This document shows positions 21,601 to 34,427 of a stretch of DNA of 64,000 nt, one piece after another. This stretch comes from Nipponacmea schrenckii (lineage: Eukaryota; Mollusca; Gastropoda; Lottiidae). Each line of letters begins with the position of its first letter. The stretch's first letter is position 1. The stretch spans positions 12,396,826 through 12,460,825 of the forward strand of contig JAUJPP010000005.1 in the NCBI GenBank assembly GCA_030562195.1, given 5' to 3'. Made by a program: the position numbers and the translations under genes. The notes under the pieces are model-generated. The model saw nothing but the letters and a program-made list of their open reading frames with translations, did no database searches and was not told the origin of the DNA.

Positions 21601-24195
21601 TCGTATTTTTTTTCGAATTATTTAAATTTCAATTTTTTCAAAATTAGGTCACTTTAACGGGTACGGAAGGTGTGACCCACTTAATCTATGACCTTGAAAA
21701 TTAGGTCAAATAATATTCAATATATTGTCTACGAGTAGATATTTTTTCATTTGGCTTACTTAAAAAATTCATAGAGATAAGTGTACTTAAATACAGCAAA
21801 AATTGATAATTTTCATATTTTCGCCATCATTAACCGTTACGGAAGGTGTGACCTAATTATTTTATGACTTTGAAAACTAGGTCAAATGATATTCAATATA
21901 TTGTCTAGATGTAGGTAATTGCAAATTTAGCCTACATAATATTTTAAGGCTCTCGAAATACGTTCATAATTGTAAAAGCAATTTTCCTTTTTTGGGTTTT
22001 TTTTTTTTTTTTTTTTTGTAATTCTTGGATGAGTTTGCAGACAAACTGGTAAAAGGTGCAGAAATTCTAAATCTACAGTTGATCTTAGAATGATTTCTAT
22101 TATCAAATAAAACAAAACCGGAAGTTCTATCTCTGACAGGAAGTGAGAACCGGAAGTTCAGGTTTTTTTGCTTTAGCAAGTTTATTTTCAGTTCGATTTT
22201 GACCGGATTTTCAGATTTGAAAACTTCAATGTATTTGTCAACTAACAATTATAGGTTTTATGCAATTAGGTTTAAAAATTTTACCCACGATTTGCAATTC
22301 AATATTCAAGGGTCATCGGCAAAAATTTCAGACCGTGATTTCTCCTTTAATATAAATGGTAAAATTTTGAAACTTTACCAGTTGATAGGCGATATGTTTA
22401 TAATTTTTGAAAAAATTTGAAAAAAAAAATTCCCTTCCGGTTTAGCCTCAAATGACGTAATTACGTAACTTCCGGTCTATAACTGCTAGGTGAAAAGTGA
22501 AAACTGTTTTATAAATAACTTGTCAATAGTAATTGATTTGACCTAAATAATTAGGTCAAGCTGCCATATCGGCCGCCATTTTGAATTTTCGTTACAATTC
22601 TTAAATCCGAAATTCAGACCTACTGATAGACCGATTTTGATGAAATTTAGCACAAGATACAATGGATCATTATCTACCTTTTCTTGGAGGCCGATTTTTA
22701 AAATTTTGTATTTTTTTTCGAATTATTTAAATTTCGATTTTTTCAAAATTAGGTCACTTTAACGGGTACGGAAGGTTTTGACCCACTTAATCTATGACCT
22801 TGAAAATTAAGGGCAAATAATATTCAATATATTGTCTACAAATAGGTATTTTTTTAAATTTTGGGTTCCCTTTAAAAAAATTTAAGAGTTTAAATGTACT
22901 TAAAACAGCAAAAATTGATAATTTTCATATTTTCGCCATTTTTAACCGTTACGGAAGGTTGACCTAATTATTTTATGATTTGAAAACTAGGTCAAATGAT
23001 ATTCAATATATTGTCTAGATGTAGGTAAATTTCAAATTTAGCCTTTCATAATATTTTAAGGCTCTCGAAATACGTTCATAATTGTAAGCAATTCTAGTTT
23101 TTTTTTTTTTTTTTTTTTTGTAATTCTTGGATGAGTTTGCAGACAAACTGGTAAAAGGTGCAGAAATTCTAAATCTACAGTTGATCTTAGAATGATTTCT
23201 ATTATCAAATAAAACAAAACCGGAAGTTCCATCTCTGACAGGAAGTGAGAACCGGAAGTTCAGGTTTTTTTGCTTTAGCAAGTTTATTTTCAGTTCGATT
23301 TTGACCGGATTTTCAGATTTGAAAACTTCAATTTATTTGTCAACTAACAATTATAGGTTTTATGCAATTAGGTTAAATATTTTACCCACGATTTGCAATT
23401 CAATATTCAAGGGTCATCGGCAAAAATTTCAGACCGTGATTTCTCCTTTAATATAAATGGTAAAATTTTGAAACTTTACCAGTTGATAGGCGATATGTTT
23501 ATAATTTTTGAAAAAATTTGAAAAAAAAAATTCCACTTCCGGTTTAGCCTCAAATGACGTAATTACGTAACTTCCGGTCTATAACTGCTAGGTGAAAAGT
23601 GAAAACTGTTTTATAAATAACTTGTCAATAGTAATTGATTTGACCTAAATAATTAGGTCAAGCTGCCATATCGGCCGCCATTTTGAATTTTCGTTACAAT
23701 TCTTAAATCCGAAATTCAGACACTACTGATAGACCGATTTTGATGAAATTTAGCACATAGATACAATGGATCATTATCTACCTTTTCTTGGAGACCGATT
23801 TTCAAATTTCGTATTTTTTTTCGAATTATTTAAATTTCAATTTTTTCAAAATTAGGTCACTTTAACGGGTACGGAAGGTGTGACCCACTTAATCTATGAC
23901 CTTGAAAATTAGGTCAAATAATATTCAATATATTGTCTACGAGTAGATATTTTTTCATTTGGCTTACTTAAAAAATTCATAGAGATAAGTGTACTTAAAT
24001 ACAGCAATAATTGATAACTTTTCATATTTTCGCCATCATTAACCGTTACGGAAGGTGTGACCTAATTATTTTATGACTTTGAAAACTAGGTCAAATGATA
24101 TTCAATATATTGTCTAGATGTAGGTAATTGCAAATTTAGCCTACATAATATTTTAAGGCTCTCGAAATACGTTCATAATTGTAAGCAATTCTAGT
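18697..24195. repeat. Macrosatellite: five tandem ~1.1 kb units
   Basis: The landmark GTAATTCTTGGATGAGTTTG occurs at 18721, 19816, 20912, 22018 and 23120, each time after a ~20 bp poly-T tract, so the periods are 1095, 1096, 1106 and 1102. Units are ~95-99% identical; unit 4 (22018-23100) has extra homopolymer and indel differences that look like sequencing error. Each unit contains a TGACCT-N8-AGGTCA everted repeat, GCCGCCATTTTGAATTTTCG, and two ~160 bp subrepeats ending ATTCAATATATTGTCTA, and closes with CTCGAAATACGT. The only shared open frame runs on the minus strand (~80-100 codons) and ends in the lysine run made by poly-T, so it is probably not a gene. Confidence 0.95.
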
Positions 24196-24890
24196 TGTGG
24201 TTATATTTATAACAATATGAAAGAAAATGCTCACAACATCCTTTCTTCCACCCTTGAAAGTAGACTGTTCAGATCTTTTAACCGTCCTGCCTAATTTAGA
24301 CTTATCTGTAAATCGAATATAACACTTTCGGTTTAGCTATACATTTTCTATGGTTCGACAACGCTTCCTACAATTGGGAATACTGTTTTATTAAACATAT
24401 TCAGTACAGAATTTCATCGAATTCCGCTCTCGCATTAAAAAAGAAAATGGCCGCCATGTAATTTCAAGAATCCGATCTCCTATGATAAATTTCATGTTTT
24501 TATATCACCATTGAGTGGGTTGTCTATTAAAAATACAAAAGAACTATCAAATAAAAATACTTTAAAAGTATTCTATATTTTTGAAACAGTATAACTATAA
24601 AATAAGTATCTGCTCTGTAAATAGTTGGTCGGTAAAATAGTTTCAGATATCAAATTGTGTGAGTTTTTCTCGGTTGTCCAAATTGTGTAATGAAGTCCTA
24701 CTCTCACACGATTCAATTCATGTGAAAGAAATTTACCCTAAATTAACAGTTAATCTTAATCATTCAAAATGCCCCCAAAGGAGCACACATATGAGTCTAG
24801 CACACATATTATCACCTCTAAATCATAAATTCGTACTTTTATTTTACTAATTTTTAACATGAAATTCCATTTGACAAAAGTCCTTCCAGT
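24196..24890. other. Unassigned, between macrosatellite and Gypsy remnant
   Basis: No coding or repeat signature recognised. The 3' LTR of the neighbouring minus-strand Gypsy element would be expected near 24.2-24.9 kb, but I could not match a second copy near 29.1 kb. Confidence 0.4.
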
Positions 24891-24899
24891 CTGATAATT

Positions 24900-27800
24900 T
24901 TCTGGTTTTATTTCACAGGAGCATCTCCCATTTGACGACTCACAGTATAAATCATCTTCTCCCAGTAGGAACGCAGCTTTCCTGGACACCTTTCTTTGAG
25001 GAGGTTTCTAACAAGAACGCTATCTCCAGGCTGTAATTTTATGCTTTTATACTTCTTGTTATGATAATCTCTGCCTTTCTTCAAATTCCTTTTCGTGGCT
25101 GATTTTGTAATTTTACAGGCTTGATCCATGCAGTCTTTCCATCTATTGACGTAGTCTGATTTGGATCTTACATAATCATCCGTCTTATCTAAACCAAATA
25201 ATCAATCAATTGGTAGCCTACGTACTCTTCCAAAAAGGAGATAATGAGGGGAAAATCCAGTTGTTGCATTTCTGGTACAGTTGTATGCGTACACAGCTTT
25301 AGGTAGATGTTTCTTCCAATCAGATTTGTACTCTTCTGGTAATGTTCTTAGCATGTTTAACAGGATTCTGTTGAACCTCTCAACCTGGCCATTCCCCTTA
25401 GGATGATAGGGTTTCATTCGAGATTTGGTAACTCCACAATATTCATGAAGTTCATGAATAACCTTTTTCTCGAATTCTCTGCCTTGATCATGATGTAACC
25501 TCTGGGGGAAACCAAATCGTAGAAAGTAGTCATTGAATACTTTACTAGCAGCAGTTCTTGCAGACCTATTGGTGGTTGAGTAAGCTTGAGCAAATGTTGT
25601 AAAGTGATCCATAATGACTAAAATATATTGATCACCGCCTTTACTTTCTTCATAAATGCAGGAAGTCGATTGATATTAATTCAAATGATCTGATGAAGAA
25701 ATTGATTTTAAAGATGCCCACTCCTGTCTAGCTGGCTTCTTATATTTTATACAGGTGCATCTTTGAGTGATGAATTCTTCAATGTCGTGAGTCATCTTTT
25801 ACCAGAAGAACCTCTGCCTCGCCAAATCTATCACTCGCTCAGAGCCAAGGTGAACTAATTTGCAGTGTAATTCTTTGAATATCAATGATCTATAGCATTT
25901 AGGGACTACGATTTGTCGTCGACAAACAGATCCTGAGACATCTTAGACTTTTCTTACCAAAACACCATTTTCATTAAACTTCAGTCGTTTCCATTCATTC
26001 AGGAGAGACAGGATTTCTGCTGAATTACAATTTTCTGAAAATTCTTGAACTTTCGGTTTCTTTCCATCCATGCATTCGGTACGCGATAAAGCAGAAGCCA
26101 TTCCACAAATAATTAGTGGTAGCAAACTTCAGCCCATTAACAGATGCTTGTAAAAATTCTGGCATCAATTCTTCAGTATTAGACCTTTTATCTAACTGGA
26201 GAGGCATCCTACTTAACCCATGGGCTGCTGTGTTTTCTGTGCCAGGCTTGTAAAAGATTTCCGGAGCGTGTCATGTTTTCTTTTTATTGATTTTAATAGG
26301 AACAATTTGGAATCAGAGAACATTAAAGTCCCGAAATGTTCCGGCTGCGGCGTTTTGCATCACCTCTCCACTCACAGAAGCATCGTCACCATGGGGCACA
26401 TTTTATCGTTCGCATATTTCCGCTGAAAATTTAAATTTATGTCGTATTTCTCGCCTTTAGGCCTAACCGTTTATTATTTTATTCTGTGATTTATCATTTA
26501 TCTCATGATCGATATGAGGACCAGTTTTTATGAAATACAATTCTGCGGAAATATGAATTAAAAATTTTAATATTAAATTTGAAAATGCAGTCGCCTACAA
26601 AATCTCATCTCACATAAAATCAATAAAAATGAAAACATGACACGCTTACTTTTATTCCCCTTAAAACTCGTCACAGTTGGATAGCTAAATATTTTCAATC
26701 AAAAGACATACGATAGATGTTGAAAAATGATTTATTTGTTGTTTCGTTTCTTCATACGTAATAAAACATTCTAACTTTTTATTGCAGTCAGCGTGATAAA
26801 AACGTGCTTTTCAATTTGCGAACATCAAGTCTCAAATGTCTTGTCGTAGTGTCGGTGTGTCGGAGAAACCATAACAACGTATGTAAGCGGATTATTATCG
26901 CTGAAATTTCAGGAGCATAGTACAAATAGTCTCTAAAGCGATCAGTTATTGCACACTTAAGTGCAAGAAATTCCAGTTTACCAGAATGTAGTCTGTAATT
27001 TTTCTCTGCTGGTGAGAGTGTTCTAGAAGCATAAGCGACCACCTTCAGCTTTTTGTCACCCTTTTGGTAGAATTAACTGCTTGGTAAAATCAGCATTTTA
27101 ACATCACAGGAGGTGAGAAAAAATCCTCAATCAACCATTTAGACATTCCTGATGTTCATTAGTCCAGGTAATTTAACATCCTGATGTCAGCTGTCCCTTT
27201 TTTTCAGACTTCCTTACCGAGGTTTGAGTTTCACTCCATTTTCACTGAATCTTTTGAAAACCATTCAAATGTTGTAAATGAGAGTCGAATAAGTTGCTAT
27301 GCACCAACACATCATCTAGATAGGGCATACAAATATTGTCACGCAATCCCTCCAAACAATCGTCCATAAAACGTTCGGAAGTTCAGGCGCGCCTGACAAA
27401 CCAGATGGAATACGATTCAATTCGATTTCTTCACTCGTAAACCCATGGTGATATGCTTTGCCTTGATCCAAAAGACTGAATACTGAACTGCCACTAAGTC
27501 CGTCAAAACAGTCTTTCGGGATAGGTGATCGATTATTTATTGTCTTAGCGTTCAAGGCCCTAAAGTCACAACATATTCTCAAAGTAGGGTGCTTTGTTCT
27601 TACACATACCATTGGTGACGAATGCCATGAGTCTGACTTCGAAATCCACCCCTGGTTGATTAAATTTGTTAGGTTTATCCTAACTTCACCATACAGAGCT
27701 TAAGGGAACGACATGTAACTTTTCTGCACAGGTGTATCATTCTTCAACTTAATGACCATTTTCAAATCTTTCGCACAGCCAATATCATTGTCAGATTTCG

Positions 27801-29110
27801 AGAACACGGATGACTGCTGTCGAAGTAGCCGTCGAACTTTAAATTTCGGTTCTGGGGTAAGACCACTATCTTCTAAGTCTAATGGTGGATCCCACAATTC
27901 TGTTTTACTATCTTAACAATCAGCTTCTGATAAATTTGCTTTTCAAAATGTTCGTTATTATCCACAGTCTTACTCGGGCACGGTAAACCAATTACAGATT
28001 GAAAAATCTCTAAATCACCAACTCTAGTGCTCTATGTCTTTCTCCGAAATGTTCTCGACTAAAATCCTTAAGTTTTGACTGGATCCTGATTTCACGTTCA
28101 CTATTGCGTCTCTAAATAAAAGCCAGTAAGAAATACTTTCATCCGAATACATAACAAAAATCATCTTGCCATTTTTGTTCGGTCGAGCTTTAGATTTTAA
28201 GACAAACCTGGATTGTTTCTTGATAAGAACGTTTTTGTTACTAGATTTGACAGGAAAATATCTTCATCGATGAACAGTTTGCTGCGTTTCAATACGTTGT
28301 CACCAAAGATACCCATAGCTCGTAGACAATCACTTCTTTCATCCTCAGAAGCTTCTTCACCACATTGTTCGATGACATTATAGCCTATTATTGGTAGATC
28401 CATCTCCACATCTGTAACTAAAGTACCACCAGTTCATGATGTTCCGTGTTAGAACAGAAATGTTATGATTGATTAGAGAGTTTAAAGGCAAGATTTTACA
28501 AATTAAATTTTTACTAACAAAATTCTTATTAAATATTGAAATTTGAACACCAGAGTCCCATAGAACACTACATTTTGAGCCATTTATATGACACTTGACA
28601 ATATATCTCTTGCCCACGAGCGAAACTGCTCTATTTCTAAATTTTGACGGACACTATACTCGGCCTAATAATTCCTCAATAGATAATTACTCTAATTGTG
28701 TAAATCTATTAAGAATCTCAGGTCTCAATTTCTCCAAACAACCATGACAGCATTTAGAAAAAGTTACATTTGGCAATACTTACATTTGGCAATACAACAA
28801 AACGATTAAAAGAAATAGGGGTCTTCTCAACAACCACTACTCGAGCCCCATCAGGAGTAGCACAATCTTGTTTTTTTGTTCCGGTTTGGGCCTTTAATTC
28901 TTTCATCTCTTCTAGAAATTTATAAAGTTCTTGTTCTGCAGTTTTGTCATTGTTGGACAAAGGAAGCATATTCACCACAACACTCTCAACTTTGCTGTTC
29001 ACCATGCGTTCATCTTCCTCTATTATTGACAAGTTGACTTGAAACAAGAAACTTTTCTTCTGCCAGGTCAAGTTCTAAAATGCTCAAATCGCGGCGTATA
29101 TTGTCATTCA
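24900..29110 (-). mobile_element. Decayed Ty3/Gypsy-type LTR retrotransposon pol
   Basis: On the minus strand from high to low coordinates: a gag-like segment (28754-29071), an aspartic protease remnant with VLWDSG (about 28545-28617), reverse transcriptase with RICCDFRALNAKTI (27316-27612) and the catalytic YLDD (27311-27322), RNase H with VAYASRTLSPAEKNY (26788-27042), the post-RNase H GTENTAAHGLSRMP (about 26200-26240), an integrase zinc-finger region (about 25740-25870), the integrase core with the DQGREFE and GQVERFNR segments (25202-25612), and a chromodomain-less C-terminal part (24908-25129). Integrase after RNase H marks the Ty3/Gypsy order. Many stops and frameshifts and an insertion near 26.24-26.87 kb show it is dead. 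LTRs were not identified. Confidence 0.85.
26240..26870. other. ~630 bp insertion inside the Gypsy remnant
   Basis: On the minus strand the RNase H reading runs to SDNNPLTYV (about 26880) and resumes with GTENTAAHGLSR at about 26235. The ~630 bp between does not fit the RNase H C-terminal part and carries no recognised motif, so unrelated DNA has replaced or interrupted it. Confidence 0.45.
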
Positions 29111-29194
29111 CCATGCCACTAACTATAGATTTCATACAAAACTTATGGACAAGTTCTGGATTGTAAGCTATTTCGTATTGTCATTCAAAATCCT

Positions 29195-30340
29195 TTGTTT
29201 CAGATATTAAGCTTTAAGCATTGTATAATAAATAATGAAATCCTTTACATTCAGCTATCTATTTTTGATATAGGACGTAGTCACCGTGTCGGTAAACCAA
29301 GGCCAAATAAGCCGCGTGATATCATTGTTATCAAGAATAAACGTTATCTGAAACATTATTATAAACATAGGAACTTTACCATCTTTGTAAACGAAGCCTT
29401 GACTAAACAACGTTCAGTTATATTTGACAAAGTTCGTGGCCTACTCAAAGCAAGGGCAATTCATGGTTGGTGGACCAACGAAGGACGAATCGTAGCTAAA
29501 ACGCATCAACAGGAACTAGTATATAGATGCATTCATCGATCAGACTGTCGATAGGAATCGAACACCGAGAGTCCCGTCTCATAATTCTGACCGAATACCA
29601 GCTCCAGGAACAAGAATCTACCAGTTTCGATCTCAAAACACTGATATCAATGATGCCCCCCCCCCCCATACATCGTTCATACTTATATCTAGGAGAACCG
29701 ATTTCTTTACCAACGAACGGCATCCTACCCTATCAAGCTCACTCAGTCAAAACGATATTAGATGATATTAATACAGAATCGCCTCAACGCCTACCATCAC
29801 GATAGGAATTCCCCCGGGTGACGAACGAGATAAGATTCTTAGTGTGGAATATTCATGGGCTGAGATCAGTCATTAAAAATTTATTCGAAAAATACAGTTC
29901 ATGTTACGACATTGTACAGTCAGAGATCAAATTAATTTACCTGACTTCAGTCAATGTACATATTATACAAATCGCGGAAAGCAATTTCAAATTAGTAAAC
30001 GCAGCTGTTATGGTGGCCATGCAATATTGGTTAAACCACTCATAGATTTTTTCGTCTCATGTGTCCTCAAGAAACCATGGGGTTTGAGTGTGATAAAAAA
30101 TCAGACGGCAAAAATTCAAAAGATTTAATCATTATATTTCTTTACATTGCACCTGAATCTAGCTCTTTCCATAATCGTACTGATTTCGACAAATTTTGCC
30201 TCTTAATCACTAGATAACATATTTATTTGTGGCGACTTTAATAGTCACACAAGAACGGACTTTAATCAAATTATCAAAAACAACTTGGGTGAATTTCTAT
30301 TCCATGATACCGATGATTCAGCTGACATATTGTGACCTTA
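29195..30340 (+). pseudogene. LINE fragment: ORF1 RNA-binding region and endonuclease start
   Basis: 29195-29554 encodes SHRVGKPRPNKPRDIIVIKN, then an IFVNEALTKQR segment and GWWTNEGRIVAK, the pattern of the L1/Tx1-type ORF1 RNA-binding domain. Further on 29818-29870 reads RFLVWNIHGL, about 29960-30120 reads YGGHAILVK, and about 30215-30260 reads FICGDFNSHTRT, the start and GDFN blocks of an APE-type endonuclease. Frames are broken and reverse transcriptase is absent, so it is a truncated remnant. Confidence 0.65.
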
Positions 30341-30406
30341 CTACCCAGATACTCTCAGGATACTGTTCTTAATAGTTTTTGAAACAAACTGCTTGTTCTA
30401 TGTCAT

Positions 30407-30600
30407 TAAATTCCCACTTCGCCGCTTCCCACTTTGCCCCTTCCCACTCCGCCCCTTCCCACTTTGACCCTTCCCACTTCACCCCCAAGCTATTCCAATT
30501 TCGCTCCTTCTCATTTCGCCTCCTTCCCATTCTACTCCTTCCGAATTCGCCACTTTTCTGTTTTGCCCCTTTCCCATTTCACCCTTAGCTCATTCCACTT
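30407..30600. repeat. Pyrimidine-rich ~15 bp minisatellite
   Basis: Repeats of CTTCCCACTTCGCCC and close variants, ~12 units with growing divergence to the right. One strand is almost purine-free, so the region could form triplex or other non-B DNA. Short open frames across it are a by-product of the repeat. Confidence 0.85.
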
Positions 30601-30734
30601 CTTTTATCTCCGGGTTCTAAAATCTATATATACCATTACGGTCACGCAGAATAACGTGGTTTAATCCTCCGTATGATAAAAACGTGAGAACCAACATCGG
30701 AAGATAATTCTTAAACATATTAGATAGCTGTTTC

Positions 30735-31195
30735 CCGCCCGACCATATTTTACGACCAATCATCAACAGAAATACCATAAAAGTATTATGTTTGCCATCG
30801 ATGAATAACCTGATAGGCTCACATAATGCTGCGATCAGAACGATCCGTAAAGTAAATGATGATAAACATGTAACTGGCGTCAGAGGTAAGATTGTCCACT
30901 CAATGGTGAATGTCGGGCCCGTGGCATTGTTTACTACGCCACAGTCAGTTCAAATAACAGCAAAGAAACCTACGTTGGGCTAACAGATACTGAATTTAAA
31001 TCAAGATACGCAAACCATCGCCAATCTTTTCCAGATGAGAGATCAAAAAACAGCTCCGAAATCAGTAAATTTATTTGGACTTTGAAAAATAGCAACGAAG
31101 ACTATAAGATCAAGTGGAAATTCTTGGACGCTCATCATCATACTCCAATATATCAAAAAGATGTAACCTTTGTACCCTGGAAAAGTTTTTCATAA
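30735..31195 (+). pseudogene. GIY-YIG endonuclease end of a retroelement
   Basis: Frames read FPPDHILRPIINRNTIKV, then LPSMNNLIGSHNAAI, then GIVYYATVSSNNSKETYVGL, TDTEFKSRYANHRQSF and SEISKFIWTLKN..YKIKWK. The order SCMPNM-like block, Cys-rich linker, GIY-YIG matches the C-terminus of a Penelope-like reverse transcriptase family known in cnidarians and molluscs (from memory). It is distinct from the element at 7.8-10 kb. The reverse transcriptase core is missing and the frame shifts at least once. Confidence 0.65.
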
Positions 31196-31592
31196 TTTAG
31201 CATCCTGAAAAATCAACCTTAAACAAGCGTTCGGAGCTAATCAGCACGTGCCGCCATTCACGAAAATTTCTCCCACAAAATGACGTCTTATTAACCTTGT
31301 CTAGTTACTGTGTCCACGTACATGCATAGCAATATTTCATATAAAACCGTCTTGTTCTCCTGACGAGTGGAAGCGAATCTACTACGGAACAGACTGTTGA
31401 GATAACTTACTGTTTATGTGAAATTGTTCATTTTATTAATCATCTATAAAGCTCCGTGGATGTGCACGTAGAGCACTCTGGAAGATTATCCTGGATTTAA
31501 TTCAAATTTCATATAATTATACTATTACTACTATTACTTCTAATTTCCACACCCCACTCTCATCCTAAGAAATAATTAAATACGATCATAGC

Positions 31593-31617
31593 TTTAGTAT
31601 ATATATATATATATATA
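31593..31617. repeat. (TA)n microsatellite
   Basis: A run of about ten TA dinucleotides just before the LINE remnant. Confidence 0.9.
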
Positions 31618-31649
31618 ATTTCCAAAGGGGGGACACAGCTAATCTAAGC

Positions 31650-33930
31650 AGACCATATGTTGCAATGTTCCACTCATAGTTCCACTTTAGTTCTTAAGAG
31701 CGGTAGTCTACTTATTTGTGGTGATTTTAATTATCACATTGACAATCTATCTGATCCTTTATCTAAAAGATTTTATGATATGATTGATTCCCTTGGACTT
31801 ATACAACATATCTCTGAACCAACTCACACTAAAGGTAATACATTAGACCTTGTGTTAACGCGCCAATTAGATGTTAAAATAGACAATATAATTGTATGTA
31901 ACCCTCTTATAAGCGATCACTTTGCTGTTTTATTTACTATCCCCTATTGTAAAGAATCAGATAATCTAAAAACATCAACGTTTATAACAACCCGAAATTT
32001 CAAGAATACCCTTAAAATTCGCTCAAGATATTCTCGACAGTAGACTTAACTCCCCAGATATCAACAATCTTCAATGTGAAAATGTCCTCAATCTTTATAA
32101 TTTGGAACTAACCAGAATTGTTCATGCCCCTTAACGTACACTTGAAATAAAATCAAAACATAACTGTCCGTGGCTCGACGGAACCATTAAAGATGCCCGA
32201 CGACGGAGAAGGAAAGCAGAGACTAAGTGGCTACGGACTAAGCTTGCTGTTCATAAACAGTTGTTTCAAGAAGAAGGGAAACGAGTATGCCGACTCATCA
32301 CAGAAAAGAAAATGTCTTTTTGTAGTGAAAAAATTGTAGATTGTGGAAAAGACTACAAAAAGCTTTTTAATCTTACCAATTCCTTATTTGGTTGACTCAA
32401 ACAGGATTCAAGCAGAACATTTGCTACTTCCTTTTCGTCAACACACCCAAGAAGATCTACAGACGATCATTCAAAAAACAAAATCAAGGCATGCCAATTA
32501 GATTCAATACCAACAACCCTACTTAAAGAAAACCTAGTTGTATGTTTGCCGTTCCTTTGTAAAGTAGTGAATTCTTCGTTACAAGAAGGTGTTTTTTCCA
32601 GATTTGCTGAAGGAAGCGCTCGAAAAAAACACTTTCCTTTCTAAATTGATAGAAAAACGTGTTCACAATCAACTAACCACCCACATGCAACAACATGGAT
32701 TGGACAATATTCTTCAATCTACCTTCAAAGAATTACACAGCACTGAAACCGCTTTACTAAAAATTAAAAGTGATATCTACAAATCAATTGATAACAAAAA
32801 GTGTGTACTTCTCCTTTTAGTAGACCTGTCTGCAGCATTCGACACACTTGATTCAACCGGTTTACTAAAAGCTCTGGAAACAGAAATTGGTCTTCGAGGT
32901 GCAGTCCTACAATGGTTCCACAGCTATCTTTTCAACCGCCAACTGACAGTTATCATCAATGGTACTAAATCCGAATCTCTACCAATGCGATGTGGTGTAC
33001 CTCAAGGCTCTGTTTTGGGACCAGTTTTGTTCATTATATTTACAAAACCACTAACAAAAATTTCAGAACGTTTTGGACTCCATATGCATCTATATGCAGA
33101 CCATACCCAGACATACCTCGCATTTGACCAAACATCATACACACAGGCTGTCGACAATATTGAACTTTGCCTCGAATAGATTCGAAGATGGATGTCATCT
33201 CATTTTCTGAAGCTGAATCCTGAAAAAACAGAATTCCTTGTGATTTGAACGTCCCGCCAATTGAAGAAATTTCCTTCTCCCACCATCAATTTTCAGGATT
33301 TAATACCAACATCATCTGCCCAGAATATAGGAGCAATAATTGACGCCAACCTATCATACAATGCTCACATCAAGTCTATCTGTACACCCTCGTTTTTTTT
33401 ATCTCGAATCAGCCGCATCAAAATACACAGCAGAACTTCTAATACATACCTTCATTACCAGTAAATTGGATTATCAAAATGGACTTCTCTATAACCTTCC
33501 TATATACCAAATTGACAAATTACAGAGAATACAAAATTCAGCAGCTCGTCTCTTAACAGGAACCAAGAAATCAGAACATATGACTCTAAAACTTCATCAA
33601 CTACATTGGCTCCCGGTATTTCAGAGAATCAATTTCAAAATCATCTTAACAACGTATAAAGCTATCAACGGTGCGGCTCAACATTATCTTATGGACTTAT
33701 TGATACCCTATAACCCCAGTGGAAAATCTCGCTTGTCATCAGATAAATCGAGACTGGTATTGTGGGCCGTTTCTTTGGAACTCTCTTCCTCAAGAAACTC
33801 GCCATTGTACAACCGAAACAAGTTTCAAAAAGGCCTTAAAAACATTATTATTTAAAGAAGCGTTTCCTGACCAATACCGAAAACGTGTTACAAGCGCAAT
33901 AGAAACTTTAATCTTCTAAAGAAGGGATTT
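31650..33930 (+). pseudogene. CR1/Jockey-like LINE remnant with mutated YADD
   Basis: 31657-32043 is the C-terminal half of an APE endonuclease (LLICGDFNYHIDN, then GNTLDLVLT and ISDHFAV). 32589-33179 holds the reverse transcriptase core (LLLVDLSAAFDTLD, CGVPQGSVLGPVLF), but the catalytic motif reads YADH where YADD is required. 33261-33919 is the C-terminal part (KLQRIQNSAARLLTG, LHQLHWLPVFQRI). Several frameshifts and stops separate the pieces. No ORF1 or clean 3' tail was found. Confidence 0.8.
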
Positions 33931-33962
33931 AATAGCTGGACACAATTTATGGATTATTAAAT

Positions 33963-34012
33963 AGCTTGCGACCTTTCAACGATGATACTCTCGTCTTTAT
34001 CAAACAATGACA
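33963..34012 (-). repeat. Penelope-associated terminal motif
   Basis: Minus strand reads TTGTTTGATAAAGACGAGAG, then TATCATCGTTGAAAGGTCGC, matching 1152-1190 and 55372-55411 and related to the flank of the Penelope-like element at 7890-7945. Confidence 0.5.
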
Positions 34013-34427
34013 TGAGGGGATTACGTGATTCTAATCAAAATATTTTGATGTTTTTTTTTGTACCTTGCTACAAAAAACATCACATTAGTCAAAAGATGCT
34101 TCTTTTGGTTTTTCAGGTTAAACATTATTTGAATGTCACCGTAAACCCATTAAATCTATTTCTATTATAAACACAGTTTTCGTATTTCCATGTTCTCAAA
34201 TTTGAAACGTTGTTAATTTAAATAGCGTGTGTCAAATATAAATCAAGAAAATGTTTAATATGGTACCTTCCAATTATTTTAAGTTTAAAGTCTAATGAAA
34301 ATTATAACTGACAGTATAGTAAACAGTTTATATCAAATAATTGAACGTTAATGAACAGTTTACCAAATAATACACATAATATAAAGAATACGATTTAACA
34401 GATGGTAGAAAGATTTGATTAAACATA

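Noticed and set aside
18646..23281. Minus-strand frames of 80-101 codons repeated in each macrosatellite unit
   Set aside because: They end in a lysine run read from poly-T, have no recognised domain, and are conserved only because the array is homogenised.
29530..29580. tRNA-like T-arm (GGTGTTCGATTCC on the minus strand)
   Set aside because: It lies within LINE ORF1-related sequence and no acceptor, D or anticodon stem can be found around it.
30379..30664. Pro/Ser/His-rich frames over the pyrimidine-rich minisatellite
   Set aside because: Two overlapping frames are open simply because the repeat lacks stops.
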